Notes: generated from the sequence alone by a model not told the origin. Shown: positions 7,291 to 15,257, counted from the first letter of the stretch. The stretch: 38,989 bases of DNA from Candidatus Rokubacteria bacterium GWA2_70_23 (GCA_001788395.1 MGBT01000078.1:1-38989); one strand, 5' to 3'. A program made the numbers and translations.

Positions 7291-8223
7291 ATGACCTCGT
7301 CGAACGGCGGCGTGTGGGGTGTCGTCTTGGCGGGCGGGGAAGGCACTCGACTGCTGCCCCTGACCCGGCACATTGCCAGCGACAGCTGCCCCAAGCAGTT
7401 TTGCGCCCTGACGGGATCCCGCACGCTCCTCCGCCAGACGCTGGACCGCATCTTCCCGCTGGTGCCGCCGGAGCGGACGGTCGTCGTCGGCACCCGGGCG
7501 CACTGGGGCTACCTGCATCGCGAGCTTCCGGGGCCGGTCCCGCACAGGCTCGTCCAGCCGGCCGACAGGGGAACCGCCCCCGGAATCCTGTGGCCCGCTC
7601 ATTGGGTGAGCTGGCGTGATCCCGAGGCCGTCGTGGCGATCTTCCCCTCGGATCACTTCGTCCTCCAGGAACGGGCGTTCCTGGCGTACGTGCGCCGCGC
7701 CATGCGCGTCGTGCGAGAGCGGCCGGAGCTGGTCGTCGTGCTCGGGCTGCAGCCGGACGGTCCGGAGGAGGAGTACGGCTGGATCGAGCCGGGGGAGCCG
7801 GTGCCCGAGGCCCCCGAGTGCTTCCGGGTGCGAGCCTTCTGGGAGAAGCCGACGGCCGAGCGCGCGCGGGGTTTGTTCCGGGCGGGCTTCCTGTGGAACA
7901 GCCTGGTCCTGGTCGCCCGGGTGAACGCCCTGGTGGCCCTGGGCCGCGCGCATCTGCCGGACGTGACCGCCCGCCTTTGGAGGATCGGGGCATTCGCGGG
8001 AAGCGAGCAGGAAGCCTGGGCGGTTCACCAGGCCTACGCCCTGATGCCCTCGGCAAACTTCACCCGGGACGTGCTCACCTGCGGCGATCGGTCGTTGGTC
8101 GTGTTACCCGTGTGCGGGATCCTCTGGAGCGACCTGGGAACGCCGGATCGGGTGGTGCGGACGCTCCGCCGCGTCGGCGTCTCACCGCCCTGGCTTGAGG
8201 CGTGGTCGCTGCGCTCTGCGTGA
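7291..8223 (+). CDS. Mannose-1-phosphate guanylyltransferase-like nucleotidylyltransferase
   Basis: A 310-residue sugar-1-phosphate nucleotidylyltransferase, close to ManC/GMP type without the C-terminal isomerase domain. Visible motifs: GVVLAGGEGTRLLPLTR (nucleotide-binding loop, residues 10-26), CPKQFCAL with the catalytic-type Lys35, FPSDHFV, EYGWIEPGEPV, FWEKPT and FLWNSLVLVAR, all in the order of GDP-mannose pyrophosphorylases. It would make GDP-mannose or a related NDP-sugar from sugar-1-phosphate and NTP in the cytoplasm. The ATG at 7291 follows the YHS stop by 7 bases; no strong ribosome site is seen, so translation may be coupled. Confidence 0.85.
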   Translation: MTSSNGGVWGVVLAGGEGTRLLPLTRHIASDSCPKQFCALTGSRTLLRQTLDRIFPLVPPERTVVVGTRAHWGYLHRELPGPVPHRLVQPADRGTAPGILWPAHWVSWRDPEAVVAIFPSDHFVLQERAFLAYVRRAMRVVRERPELVVVLGLQPDGPEEEYGWIEPGEPVPEAPECFRVRAFWEKPTAERARGLFRAGFLWNSLVLVARVNALVALGRAHLPDVTARLWRIGAFAGSEQEAWAVHQAYALMPSANFTRDVLTCGDRSLVVLPVCGILWSDLGTPDRVVRTLRRVGVSPPWLEAWSLRSA

Positions 8224-8326
8224 CGGCCTGGGGGCTGGCGCCGGCCGAGGAGCAGCCGTGAGCCTTTGATCGTCTCGCCGACGGCGGACGGGCTGCGCCC
8301 ACGGTGGAGATGCGGAGGGTCGAGCC

Positions 8327-9526
8327 ATGAGATGGTGGAAACGGCTGGTCCCGGGTGCCGCGTTCGCCTTCTATTTGCTGATCGCCCTCGAGGCGATCAT
8401 CATGATCACGCCGTTCACGGTGTATTTCTACGCCGTCTACGCCCCCGTGCTGGCCCGCCTCGAGGCCCACCCGTGGACCGCGTGGCTCACGGCGTTCTTC
8501 CTGCCCCACATCACGTATACGGGGGAGCCGGTGCTGACGGCCCTCGCCTGGCTCGGGCCGATCCTCCTGACGCTGGGGCTCGCGATCTTTCTGGTCTGCG
8601 CGGGCCAAGTCTATTCGGCCAAGCTCCTCAGGCGCGGCGTCGTGTCGGGGGGTTTCTATCGCGTGATCCGCCACCCCCAGTATCTGGGGCTCGGCGTGGC
8701 CGGCCTGGGGCTCCTGCTGTACTGGCCCCGCTTCCTCATCCTGCTGCTGTACCTCAGCATGCTCTTCGTCTATTCTCTCCTGGCTCGCCACGAGGAGGAG
8801 CGAATGGAGGCGCGATTCGGAGAAGCGTACCGGCGCTATCGGGACGGGACCTGGATGTTCTTGCCCGGCGAGCCCGGGGGGCGGCTCCTCTCCTGGCTCG
8901 TCGGCCCCACGCGCCGGCGGGGCTGGGCGTTGGCCGCGGGGTATGTCCTCGTCCTCGCGCTCGCGACCGGCGCCGCCTTCGGCTTGCGGGCCTACTCTCT
9001 CTCCCGTATCCCGATGTTGCGCTACTCGGACACGCTCACCGTCGTCTCCCTTTCTCCGGCCGGCGGGGCGGCCATGGAGCGCCTCTTCGCGCGCGTCGTC
9101 GGGAATCCCGAGGTGAGAACCCTTCTCGCCAAGTTCCACGGGCAGCAGGAACACCCCCTCGTCGCCTACATCGTTCCGACGGCCTACGGAATGCAGCATC
9201 TCATTGCCGACCTCGGGGAGCACGAGGCCCACCACAGCAAGGACGGGCAGGCGGGGGTCGGAGCGGTGGTGCGCCACCTGGGCGAGATGTACGCGCTCGC
9301 CCCTCTCCGCCAGCTCCGCGACGGGGCACGGTCGCCCGAGAAGCGGGTTATCTTCACCGAGGCCCTGACGCCCGCGGGGGCGGGGGTCCCGGCCTCCCGG
9401 GCGCTGGACGCCGGCGTCCTCCGCTTTCCCCTTTTCTTCGCCGAGCTGGACGGCGAGGTGGTCAGTATGGCCATGGAGACGCCGCGCCGGCACGCCTGGG
9501 GGACGATCCCCGTGCCGGCCTTCTAG
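8327..9526 (+). CDS. ICMT-like membrane methyltransferase with an unrecognised C-terminal domain
   Basis: A 399-residue protein. Residues 1-190 form a membrane methyltransferase-like domain with several spans and GGFYRVIRHPQYLGL (His116-Pro117), then an EEERMEARFGEAYRRYRDG segment, both typical of the ICMT family. After a further hydrophobic helix near residues 205-222 there are about 175 residues (LRYSDTLTVVSLSPAGG to the end) that I do not recognise; they contain a His-rich stretch (EHEAHHSKDG) and look soluble. It is preceded by GGAGGG at a good distance from the ATG. The fusion suggests that the extra domain binds or delivers the methylated substrate, but that is a guess. Confidence 0.7.
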   Translation: MRWWKRLVPGAAFAFYLLIALEAIIMITPFTVYFYAVYAPVLARLEAHPWTAWLTAFFLPHITYTGEPVLTALAWLGPILLTLGLAIFLVCAGQVYSAKLLRRGVVSGGFYRVIRHPQYLGLGVAGLGLLLYWPRFLILLLYLSMLFVYSLLARHEEERMEARFGEAYRRYRDGTWMFLPGEPGGRLLSWLVGPTRRRGWALAAGYVLVLALATGAAFGLRAYSLSRIPMLRYSDTLTVVSLSPAGGAAMERLFARVVGNPEVRTLLAKFHGQQEHPLVAYIVPTAYGMQHLIADLGEHEAHHSKDGQAGVGAVVRHLGEMYALAPLRQLRDGARSPEKRVIFTEALTPAGAGVPASRALDAGVLRFPLFFAELDGEVVSMAMETPRRHAWGTIPVPAF

Positions 9527-9546
9527 CGCGATGCGCAAGAAACTCC

Positions 9547-9671
9547 GCAGGCCGCTCAAAAAGGTCCAGATGCAAGGCGGCGAGGGATGCGACGAGCGAG
9601 GCGTACTCGCTGTACGTTGAGCGAGGAGCGACCGAGCCAACGAAGCAGATGGGCCTTTTTCAGCGGCCTGC
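9547..9671. repeat. Dispersed MITE-like hairpin repeat, copy 1
   Basis: A 125-base element with 27-base imperfect terminal inverted repeats at 9547-9573 (GCAGGCCGCT, AAAAAGG core) and 9645-9671 (GCAGATGGGCCTTTTTCAGC). The centre is also partly self-complementary around GCGTACTCGCTGTACG. A second copy lies at 32835-33022 with the same ends but a longer centre. It encodes nothing obvious, sits between genes, and could form a long stem in RNA or DNA. The rest of the gap (9672-9834) shows nothing else but a ribosome site before 9835. Similar AAAAAGG-ended repeats are known to me from other environmental bacterial genomes. Confidence 0.85.
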
Positions 9672-9834
9672 GAGGGGGCCGGGCGTGCAGCCGACGGACA
9701 AGCCCGACCAGAGGACGCGACTGATGGCGCCGCGGGTGCCAGCGGGGGCGCGTAGCGGAACGACACAGTCCGAGCAAGAGTCCGAGCAGCTGAGGGCCTC
9801 CGGGACAATCCCGGCGGACAGGGAGGCGAGTTCA

Positions 9835-11067
9835 ATGAGAGGTGGACACCGTCCCCAAGGCGGCCGGCGGCGCTGGGCGTCTGCTGCTGGCCTCGCAGCG
9901 CTTTTCTCCGTGTTGAGCCTGGCGTCGACAGTTCAACCGGCCGAGCTCAAGGACAAGCCCGACCGTCTGGAGCGCGGGATCTCCGTTTGGACGGAGTACT
10001 CTGAGCTCCGGGTCCCTGCGGGCGAGGCCGTTCGCATGGACCTCACCGTCGAGAACAAAGGTCGCCGGGACGAGAGCGTCACGTTGACGCTCACGCGCGT
10101 CCCCACGGGGTGGAAGGCCGCCATCAAGGGCGGCCCGTTCGCCGTGATCGGCGTGCCAGTGGCGAGCGAGAAGACCCGGGTCCTCACCTTCACCGCTGAG
10201 CCGGACAAGGACCTCCGGCCGGGCAGCTACACCTTCGAGCTCCTGGGTGCCACGGCTGACACGGCGCTCACCGTCTCGCAGAAGATCGTGATCACCACGG
10301 AGGAGCGGAAAGGGCCGGCCGCCGGCGAGCTTCAGCTCGCCACCTCGTACCCGGTCCTCCGCGGCCCCACCGACTCGAGCTTCGAGTTTTCCGTGGAGGT
10401 CAGCAACAAGAGCGACAGCGAGCGCATCGTGAACCTGGCCGCGGAGACCCCGCGGGGGTGGGACGTGACCATCAAGCCCGCCTATGAGTCCAAGCAGATC
10501 ACGAGCTTGCGGATCCGCCCCGGGTCCAGCCAGACCGTGGCGCTCGAGCTCCGGCCGCCCCGGGACGCCCAGGCAGGCGAGTACCCCGTTCTCTTCCGGG
10601 CCTCCACCGAGCGGGCGCGGGCCGAGGCGCGGCTCACAGCGGTCCTCACGGGCATCTACAAGCTCGACGCGGTGACGCCCACTGGCCGCCTCTCGCTGGA
10701 CGCGGTGGTCGGTCAGCCCGCGACGACGACCGTCGTGGTCCGCAACACCGGGTCGGCGGTCAACCGCAACATCAAGCTCAGCGCCTTCGCGCCGGAGAAT
10801 TGGAAGGTCGAGTTCAGCCCCGAGACCATCGGGGCTCTTGAGCCCGGTGCCTTCAAGCAGGTGGAGGCCAAGATCGCCACCGCCGCCCAGGCGCTCGTGG
10901 GCGACTACTCGGTGGCGGTGACGGCGGACGGCGAGAAATCCAGCAAAACCCTCGAGCTGCGCGTCACAGTCTACGCGCCCGCGACCTGGGGCTGGATCGG
11001 GGTCGGCATCATCGCCGCGGTCATCGGCGGGCTCGGCGGCCTCTTCGCCTGGCTCGGGCGGCGCTGA
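9835..11067 (+). CDS. NEW3-domain membrane-anchored exported protein
   Basis: A 410-residue protein with a signal peptide (residues ~14-36), repeated beta-sandwich segments and a C-terminal membrane helix (WIGVGIIAAVIGGLGGLFAWLG) followed by GRR. The repeats carry phrases such as VPAGEAVRMDLTVENKG, VTLTLTRVPTGWKA and VVRNTGSAVNRNIKLSAFAPENWKVEF, the pattern of NEW3/alpha-galactosidase-associated (COG1470) domains. These Ig-like domains sit outside the membrane. It is followed within 10 bases by an ABC ATPase and permease; the trio is a common bacterial arrangement, so the protein may be an accessory of that exporter. Start: ATG 9835 follows GGGAGG. Confidence 0.8.
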   Translation: MRGGHRPQGGRRRWASAAGLAALFSVLSLASTVQPAELKDKPDRLERGISVWTEYSELRVPAGEAVRMDLTVENKGRRDESVTLTLTRVPTGWKAAIKGGPFAVIGVPVASEKTRVLTFTAEPDKDLRPGSYTFELLGATADTALTVSQKIVITTEERKGPAAGELQLATSYPVLRGPTDSSFEFSVEVSNKSDSERIVNLAAETPRGWDVTIKPAYESKQITSLRIRPGSSQTVALELRPPRDAQAGEYPVLFRASTERARAEARLTAVLTGIYKLDAVTPTGRLSLDAVVGQPATTTVVVRNTGSAVNRNIKLSAFAPENWKVEFSPETIGALEPGAFKQVEAKIATAAQALVGDYSVAVTADGEKSSKTLELRVTVYAPATWGWIGVGIIAAVIGGLGGLFAWLGRR

Positions 11068-11074
11068 GGTGGCC

Positions 11075-11836
11075 ATGGAGCCGGTCATCGAGATGCGGGA
11101 TCTGACGAAGCGATACGGCGACCAGGTGGCGGTGGACCGCGTGACGCTCCACGTGCCTCCGGGCGAGATCTTCGGCTTCCTCGGGCCCAACGGGGCCGGC
11201 AAGACGACCACTATCCTGATGCTGCTCGGGCTGTCTGAGCCCACCTCGGGCTGGGCCCGGATCTGTGGCCTCGACCCGACGCGGGCGCCCGTCAAGGTGA
11301 AGCGGATCAGCGGCTACCTGCCCGAGGCCGTCGGGTTCTACGAGGACATGACGGCGATCGACAACCTCCGCTACGTCGCGCGGCTCAACGGCATCCAGGA
11401 CAGCCAGGCCCGGATGCGGATCGCGGAGCGGCTGGCGCTGGTGGGCCTGGCGGACGAGGGGAAGAAGCGCGTTGGAGCCTACTCGCGCGGCATGCGCCAG
11501 CGCCTGGGGATCGCGGAGGTCCTGCTCAAGGATCCCCGCGTCGTCTTCCTGGACGAGCCCACCGTGGGCCTGGACCCCGACGGCACCCAGCGCATGCTCG
11601 AGATGATCCAGTCGCTCTCCCGGGAACGCGGGATTACCGTGTTCTTCTCCTCGCACCTCCTGGACCAGGTCCAGCGGATCAGCGCCCGCGTCGGGATCAT
11701 GCTCAAGGGGCGGCTCGTGGCCGTCGGCTCCATCCAGGAGCTGGGGCAGCAGTCGCTGGGCGTGGGTCAGGAGCGCTACACGCTCGAGGAGGTCTACATG
11801 CGGTATTTTCGCCAGGGCCCGATGGCGGCCGCGTGA
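11075..11836 (+). CDS. ABC-2 type transporter ATP-binding protein
   Basis: A 253-residue ABC ATPase. Walker A GPNGAGKT (residues 37-44), signature region YSRGMRQRLGIAE, Walker B VVFLDEPTVGLDP and the switch His in FFSSHLLDQVQ are all present. It resembles the CcmA/NatA-type ATPases that pair with ABC-2 permeases. The ATG at 11075 is preferred to the GTG at 11069 because GAGG lies 6 bases before it. It powers the permease encoded 15 bases downstream; the exported substrate is unknown. Confidence 0.9.
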   Translation: MEPVIEMRDLTKRYGDQVAVDRVTLHVPPGEIFGFLGPNGAGKTTTILMLLGLSEPTSGWARICGLDPTRAPVKVKRISGYLPEAVGFYEDMTAIDNLRYVARLNGIQDSQARMRIAERLALVGLADEGKKRVGAYSRGMRQRLGIAEVLLKDPRVVFLDEPTVGLDPDGTQRMLEMIQSLSRERGITVFFSSHLLDQVQRISARVGIMLKGRLVAVGSIQELGQQSLGVGQERYTLEEVYMRYFRQGPMAAA

Positions 11837-11851
11837 CGGGGGGGCGCAACC

Positions 11852-12814
11852 GTGCGGGGACTATCGGCCGTCTACCGGAAGGAGCTGGAGGACCACTTCT
11901 CCAGCGCCCGCTTCACGCTCCTGCTGACCCTGATCCTCATGGTGAGCCTCATCATGGCGTACACGACGGGGAACGGGCTGCGGAAGGAGCTGGAGGGGTT
12001 CGCCAAGCCCGCACTCGTCTTCCTCCTGCTCTTCACCTCCACCGGGGCCCTCTTCTCCCTGGCCCAGTTCGTGGCCTTCTTTGGCCCCCTCATCGGCCTC
12101 GTCCTGGGCTTCGACGCCATCAACCGGGAGCGGGCCCAGCGGACCCTGGCCAAGCTGGTCGCCCAGCCCATCTACCGGGACTCGATCATCAACGGCAAGT
12201 TCCTCGCCGGCCTGACAACGGTGACCGTGCTCCTGGCAGGGATCGTGCTCCTGATCTCGGGGCTCGGCCTCCGGGAGCTCGGGGTCGTGCCAGGGTGGGA
12301 GGAGGTCGGCCGGCTGGCCGTGTACCTCGTGATCAGCGTCTTGTACGTCGGCTTCTGGCTCGGGCTGGCGATCCTCGCGTCGGTCCTCTTCCGGGGCATG
12401 GCGACCTCGGCCCTGGCTGTGCTCGCGCTCTGGATCTTCCTGGCGTTCTTCGTCCCGCTGGGGGCCACCCTGGTCGCCGACAGCGTGGTCCCGGTCCCGA
12501 CCACGGGCCAGGCGGAGATCGACACCGTGCTCCGCCACGAGACGATCAAGCGGGCCGTGTCCTACGTGTCCCCCATCGCGCTGTACACCGACGCCACCTC
12601 CGTGATCCTGGACCCGATGCGGAAGACCACGCGTGCCCTGGTCCTCGTGGGTCCGCTCGAGCGGCTCTCGCTCTCCAGGTTCCAGAACCCCCTCCCCCTC
12701 GGCCAGAGCGCCCTGGTGGTGGCGCCGCACCTGATCCTCCTGGTGGCCCTCACCTTCGTCTGCTTCGCGATCTCCTACGCCGCGTTCATGCGCCAGGAGG
12801 TCCGGACGACTTGA
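11852..12814 (+). CDS. ABC-2 type transporter permease
   Basis: A 320-residue membrane protein with about six hydrophobic spans and the LSAVYRKELEDHFSSARF opening common to ABC-2 permeases (NosY/CcmB-like family, with an internal EVGRLAVYLVISVLYVGFWLG segment). Starts at GTG 11852 after a G-rich ribosome site. Partner of the ATPase and the NEW3 protein just upstream. A large extracytoplasmic loop lies between spans 5 and 6. Confidence 0.88.
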   Translation: MRGLSAVYRKELEDHFSSARFTLLLTLILMVSLIMAYTTGNGLRKELEGFAKPALVFLLLFTSTGALFSLAQFVAFFGPLIGLVLGFDAINRERAQRTLAKLVAQPIYRDSIINGKFLAGLTTVTVLLAGIVLLISGLGLRELGVVPGWEEVGRLAVYLVISVLYVGFWLGLAILASVLFRGMATSALAVLALWIFLAFFVPLGATLVADSVVPVPTTGQAEIDTVLRHETIKRAVSYVSPIALYTDATSVILDPMRKTTRALVLVGPLERLSLSRFQNPLPLGQSALVVAPHLILLVALTFVCFAISYAAFMRQEVRTT

Positions 12815-12845
12815 ATGCCGGGGCGGGGGCGTCCGCTGGCCTGTC

Positions 12846-12962
12846 GGGAGGGAAGAGCAAAGCCGGCGGGCTCGACGCCGCGCGGAGCGGATTGCCGTGA
12901 CCCGGGCGATGGCGCGCACGTCTCGGACGCGGAGAAAGCGCCGGCGCGCCCGCGGCGGCTGA
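12846..12962 (+). pseudogene. 3' remnant of a paralogue of the small basic protein gene at 14916-15215
   Basis: The last 38 codons before TGA 12960-12962 read EEQSRRARRRAERIAVTR then AMARTSRTRRKRRRARGG, matching the tail of the 14916-15215 protein (EEQARRARRRVERIPVTR...) almost residue by residue, with about 80% identity in the DNA. There is no start codon or N-terminal part; the similarity begins 31 bases after the permease stop. A deletion or duplication event has left only the basic tail. Confidence 0.7.
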
Positions 12963-12992
12963 CAAGGAGCGCTCGGCTCGTGGGGGGATGTT

Positions 12993-13007
12993 CTGACAGA
13001 GTGTCAG
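12993..13007. promoter_or_regulatory. Palindrome CTGACAGAGTGTCAG, candidate activator site
   Basis: Perfect 6-base arms around GAG. It lies about 125 bases upstream of the sigma-54-type promoter at 13131, the usual distance for an enhancer-binding-protein site. No other role is apparent. The pairing with that promoter is inference. Confidence 0.45.
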
Positions 13008-13130
13008 CGGCCCTCGCCCCTCGCTCCTCGTTCTGACGAGAAGTCGAGCCCTCCTCCCCACGGCCCGCCCGCAGCGGCCTCGAGGTCCGCTAACTTCCTG
13101 TCAACGCGTTGATCTGCTTCGATCCGAAGT

Positions 13131-13146
13131 TGGTATGGGCATTGCT
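13131..13146 (+). promoter_or_regulatory. Sigma-54-type promoter
   Basis: TGGTATGGGCATTGCT at 13131-13146 fits the full consensus TGGYAYRNNNNTTGCW, with GG at -24 and GC at -12. Transcription would start near 13158, 50 bases before the ATG of the small membrane protein at 13208. The broken histidine kinase and NtrC-like receiver at 15.9-16.5 kb may be what is left of its regulators (inference). Confidence 0.6.
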
Positions 13147-13207
13147 GACCCAAGTGATTGGCGCGAAGGGGAGCCAGAGGAAAGGCTAGGAATGGGAGGG
13201 ATGCGCC

Positions 13208-13444
13208 ATGTATGAGTGGATCGTGTCGAACTGGATCTGGATCCTCCTCGGGCTCGGCGTGGTATGGTTCCTGTTCCGCCGGGGAGGATTCGGCTGCGGG
13301 ACGGGTGGCAGCCACGGGAGCCGCGGCGAAGCCGACTCGGCCGGGAGAGGGCTCGGGACCGGGATCGAGGGCGGCAACCGCGACGAGCACGCTGGGCGGC
13401 ATGCCGGGTCCGATCGCGGAGCCCGCCGCCACGGAGGCTGCTAG
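13208..13444 (+). CDS. Small membrane protein with Gly/His/Cys-rich tail
   Basis: A 78-residue protein: one membrane helix at residues 4-23 (WIVSNWIWILLGLGVVWFLF), then RRGGFGCG and a soluble Gly/Ser/His-rich tail ending ARRHGGC. This layout is common for small proteins found in metal-resistance loci (DUF2933-like), but the family cannot be confirmed by eye. GGGAGGG precedes the ATG. First gene behind the sigma-54-type promoter, followed by a heavy-metal-binding fragment and ArsA. Confidence 0.6.
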   Translation: MYEWIVSNWIWILLGLGVVWFLFRRGGFGCGTGGSHGSRGEADSAGRGLGTGIEGGNRDEHAGRHAGSDRGARRHGGC

Positions 13445-13496
13445 GGTGCCAGGGGGCGTGGCAGGGATCGCGTCTGCGGGCGTGAGAGGAGCACTG

Positions 13497-13658
13497 ATGG
13501 CACATCGAAGCATCACGTTGCCGATCAGCGGGATGCACTGCGCCTCGTGCCAGGCGGCGATCGAGACCGCTCTCGGCGCCGTGAGCTGGGCGCCACCCCT
13601 CTCCCGCTTCCGGGCTGTGTATGCCGAGCGAGCGGCATCGGGCGCAAGGGGCCTGTAG
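13497..13658 (+). pseudogene. Truncated HMA (heavy-metal-associated) domain
   Basis: The 53-residue frame starts MAHRSITLPISGMHCASCQAAIETALGAV, the metal-binding GMHCASC motif (Cys16 and Cys19) seen at the N-terminus of copper P-type ATPases and CopZ chaperones. After residue 29 the expected PGV...VNLATE strand is replaced by unrelated sequence (WAPPLSRFRAVYAERA), and the stop is 3 bases before arsA. A good GAGGAG site precedes the ATG, so it may still be translated. Probably the 5' end of a deleted P-type ATPase gene. Confidence 0.65.
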
Positions 13659-13661
13659 ACC

Positions 13662-14897
13662 ATGCGCATCATCCTCTACACCGGGAAGGGCGGGGTGGGG
13701 AAGACCACGGTGGCCGCCGCGACCGCGCTCCGCTGTGCGCAGGGCGGGCGCCGGACCCTGGTGATCAGCACGGATCCGGCGCACAGCCTGGCCGACGCCT
13801 TCGATCATCCCCTGGGGGGCGCGCCCACGCCGATCTGTCGGAATCTGTGGGGCCAGGAGGTCAATGTGCTCGAGGAGATCCGGGCACACTGGGGGGAGGT
13901 GGCCCAGTACCTCACCGCGCTGTTCGCCAGCCGGGGGATCGACGAGGTGGTTGCCGAGGAGATGGCCGTGCTGCCCGGGACAGAGGAGCTGTGCGGGTTG
14001 CTCCAGATCCGGCGGCACGCGACGGAGGGGCGGCTCGATTGCCTCATCGTCGACTGCGCCCCCACGGGGGAGACCCTCCGCCTGTTGTCCTTTCCCGATG
14101 CGGCGCGGTGGTACATGGAGAAGCTCTTCCCGTGGGAGCGCCGGCTGATGCGCACCGTCCGACCGGCCATCCAGCCGTTGGTGGATATCCCGCTCCCCCG
14201 CGATCAGGTCTTCGCCGGCATCGAGCAGCTGTTCCGGCACGTCGAAGAAGTCAAGCGCCTGCTCGAGGACGGGAGCCGGTCGACGGTGCGGCTCGTGCTG
14301 AACCCCGAGAAGATGGTGATCAACGAGGCCCAGCGGGGGCTGACCTACCTGAACCTGTACGGGTACGTCGCCGACGCGGTCGTCAACAACCGCGTGTTCC
14401 CCGCTGCGCTCGGGGAACGCTCGCTGGAGCGCTGGCGGAAGATCCAGGCCCGCTACGGTGAGATCATCCGCCAGGCGTTCGCGCCACTGCCGGTGTGGGA
14501 GGTGCCGCTGTTCGATCGGGAGATCGTGGGCCTGCCGATGCTGAACAGGATGGCCGAGACACTCTTCCGCGAACGGGATCCCATGGCGGTCTACGTCTCG
14601 GAACCGGTCCAGACCCTGCGGAAGGATCGACAGCGGTACACGCTGTCCCTGCAGGTCCCGTTTGTTCAGGAGAAGGAGGTCATCCTGCACAAGCTGGGGG
14701 ACGAGCTGGTTGTCTCGCTGGGGAATTTTCGACGGACGCTGTTCCTGCCGCGGGCGCTCGCGGCAGCCGAGGCGGAAGGCGCGACCGTCGAAGCGGGGTG
14801 GCTCCGCATCACGTTCAGGCGCGAGAGCGGGGATGCGGAGGCGGAGGGAGCCCCCGCCAGGAGTGGGCGGGAGCCCAAGCAGCCGCGGGGGGCATGA
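13662..14897 (+). CDS. ArsA/GET3-family anion-transporting ATPase
   Basis: A 411-residue P-loop ATPase of the ArsA/TRC40 family. Deviant Walker A GKGGVGKT at residues 8-15, STDPAHSLADAFDHPLGG (switch I region), DCAPTGETLRLLSFPDA (switch II region) and LVLNPEKMVINEAQR are in the expected order. The C-terminal ~80 residues (SLQVPFVQEKEVILHKLGDELVVSLGNFRR) match the Hsp20-like domain added to many bacterial ArsA homologues. Known members drive arsenite efflux with ArsB or handle tail-anchored proteins; no arsB or arsR is nearby and the conserved Cys triad of true ArsA is not evident, so arsenic resistance should not be assumed. Confidence 0.87.
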   Translation: MRIILYTGKGGVGKTTVAAATALRCAQGGRRTLVISTDPAHSLADAFDHPLGGAPTPICRNLWGQEVNVLEEIRAHWGEVAQYLTALFASRGIDEVVAEEMAVLPGTEELCGLLQIRRHATEGRLDCLIVDCAPTGETLRLLSFPDAARWYMEKLFPWERRLMRTVRPAIQPLVDIPLPRDQVFAGIEQLFRHVEEVKRLLEDGSRSTVRLVLNPEKMVINEAQRGLTYLNLYGYVADAVVNNRVFPAALGERSLERWRKIQARYGEIIRQAFAPLPVWEVPLFDREIVGLPMLNRMAETLFRERDPMAVYVSEPVQTLRKDRQRYTLSLQVPFVQEKEVILHKLGDELVVSLGNFRRTLFLPRALAAAEAEGATVEAGWLRITFRRESGDAEAEGAPARSGREPKQPRGA

Positions 14898-14915
14898 GGA
14901 ACGGGAGGATTCGTC

Positions 14916-15215
14916 ATGGCAAAGACGGTGGCGACAGAGCGTGCGCGGCTGGGAGCCGCAGGCGTGGTCAGGAGACTGACCCGGGCGTGGGGACCCGCGG
15001 GAGGGAGGGGCGGCCCGAGGGAGTTCCAGGCGCACGCGCGCATGGCGGTTCGAGAAGGCCTTTTGGCGGTCGCGAGCCTCTGCGAAGACATTCTGCAAGG
15101 GATGGAAGAGCAAGCCCGCCGGGCTCGACGCCGCGTGGAGCGGATTCCCGTGACCCGGACGGTGGCGCGGACGCCTCGAACGCAGAGAACGCGCCGGCGC
15201 CCCCGCGACGGTTGA
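14916..15215 (+). CDS. Small protein with strongly basic C-terminal tail, unknown family
   Basis: A 99-residue protein starting at ATG 14916 after GGGAGG, 18 bases behind the ArsA stop. The middle (EFQAHARMAVREGLLAVASLCEDILQGMEEQ) should be helical and amphipathic; the last 35 residues are mostly Arg (ARRARRRVERIPVTR then RTPRTQRTRRRPRDG), suggesting nucleic-acid or phospholipid binding. A second copy of the tail survives as a remnant at 12846-12962, so the gene was once duplicated around this locus. No function is known to me. Confidence 0.6.
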   Translation: MAKTVATERARLGAAGVVRRLTRAWGPAGGRGGPREFQAHARMAVREGLLAVASLCEDILQGMEEQARRARRRVERIPVTRTVARTPRTQRTRRRPRDG

Positions 15216-15257
15216 CACGGAGCTGCCGGAGCGCCCCGGCGCTGAGGCGCGGCACCG

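Noticed and set aside
13662-14897. Arsenic resistance operon
   Set aside because: There is an ArsA-family ATPase only; no arsB, arsR, arsC or arsD is nearby and the arsenite-binding Cys set is not evident.
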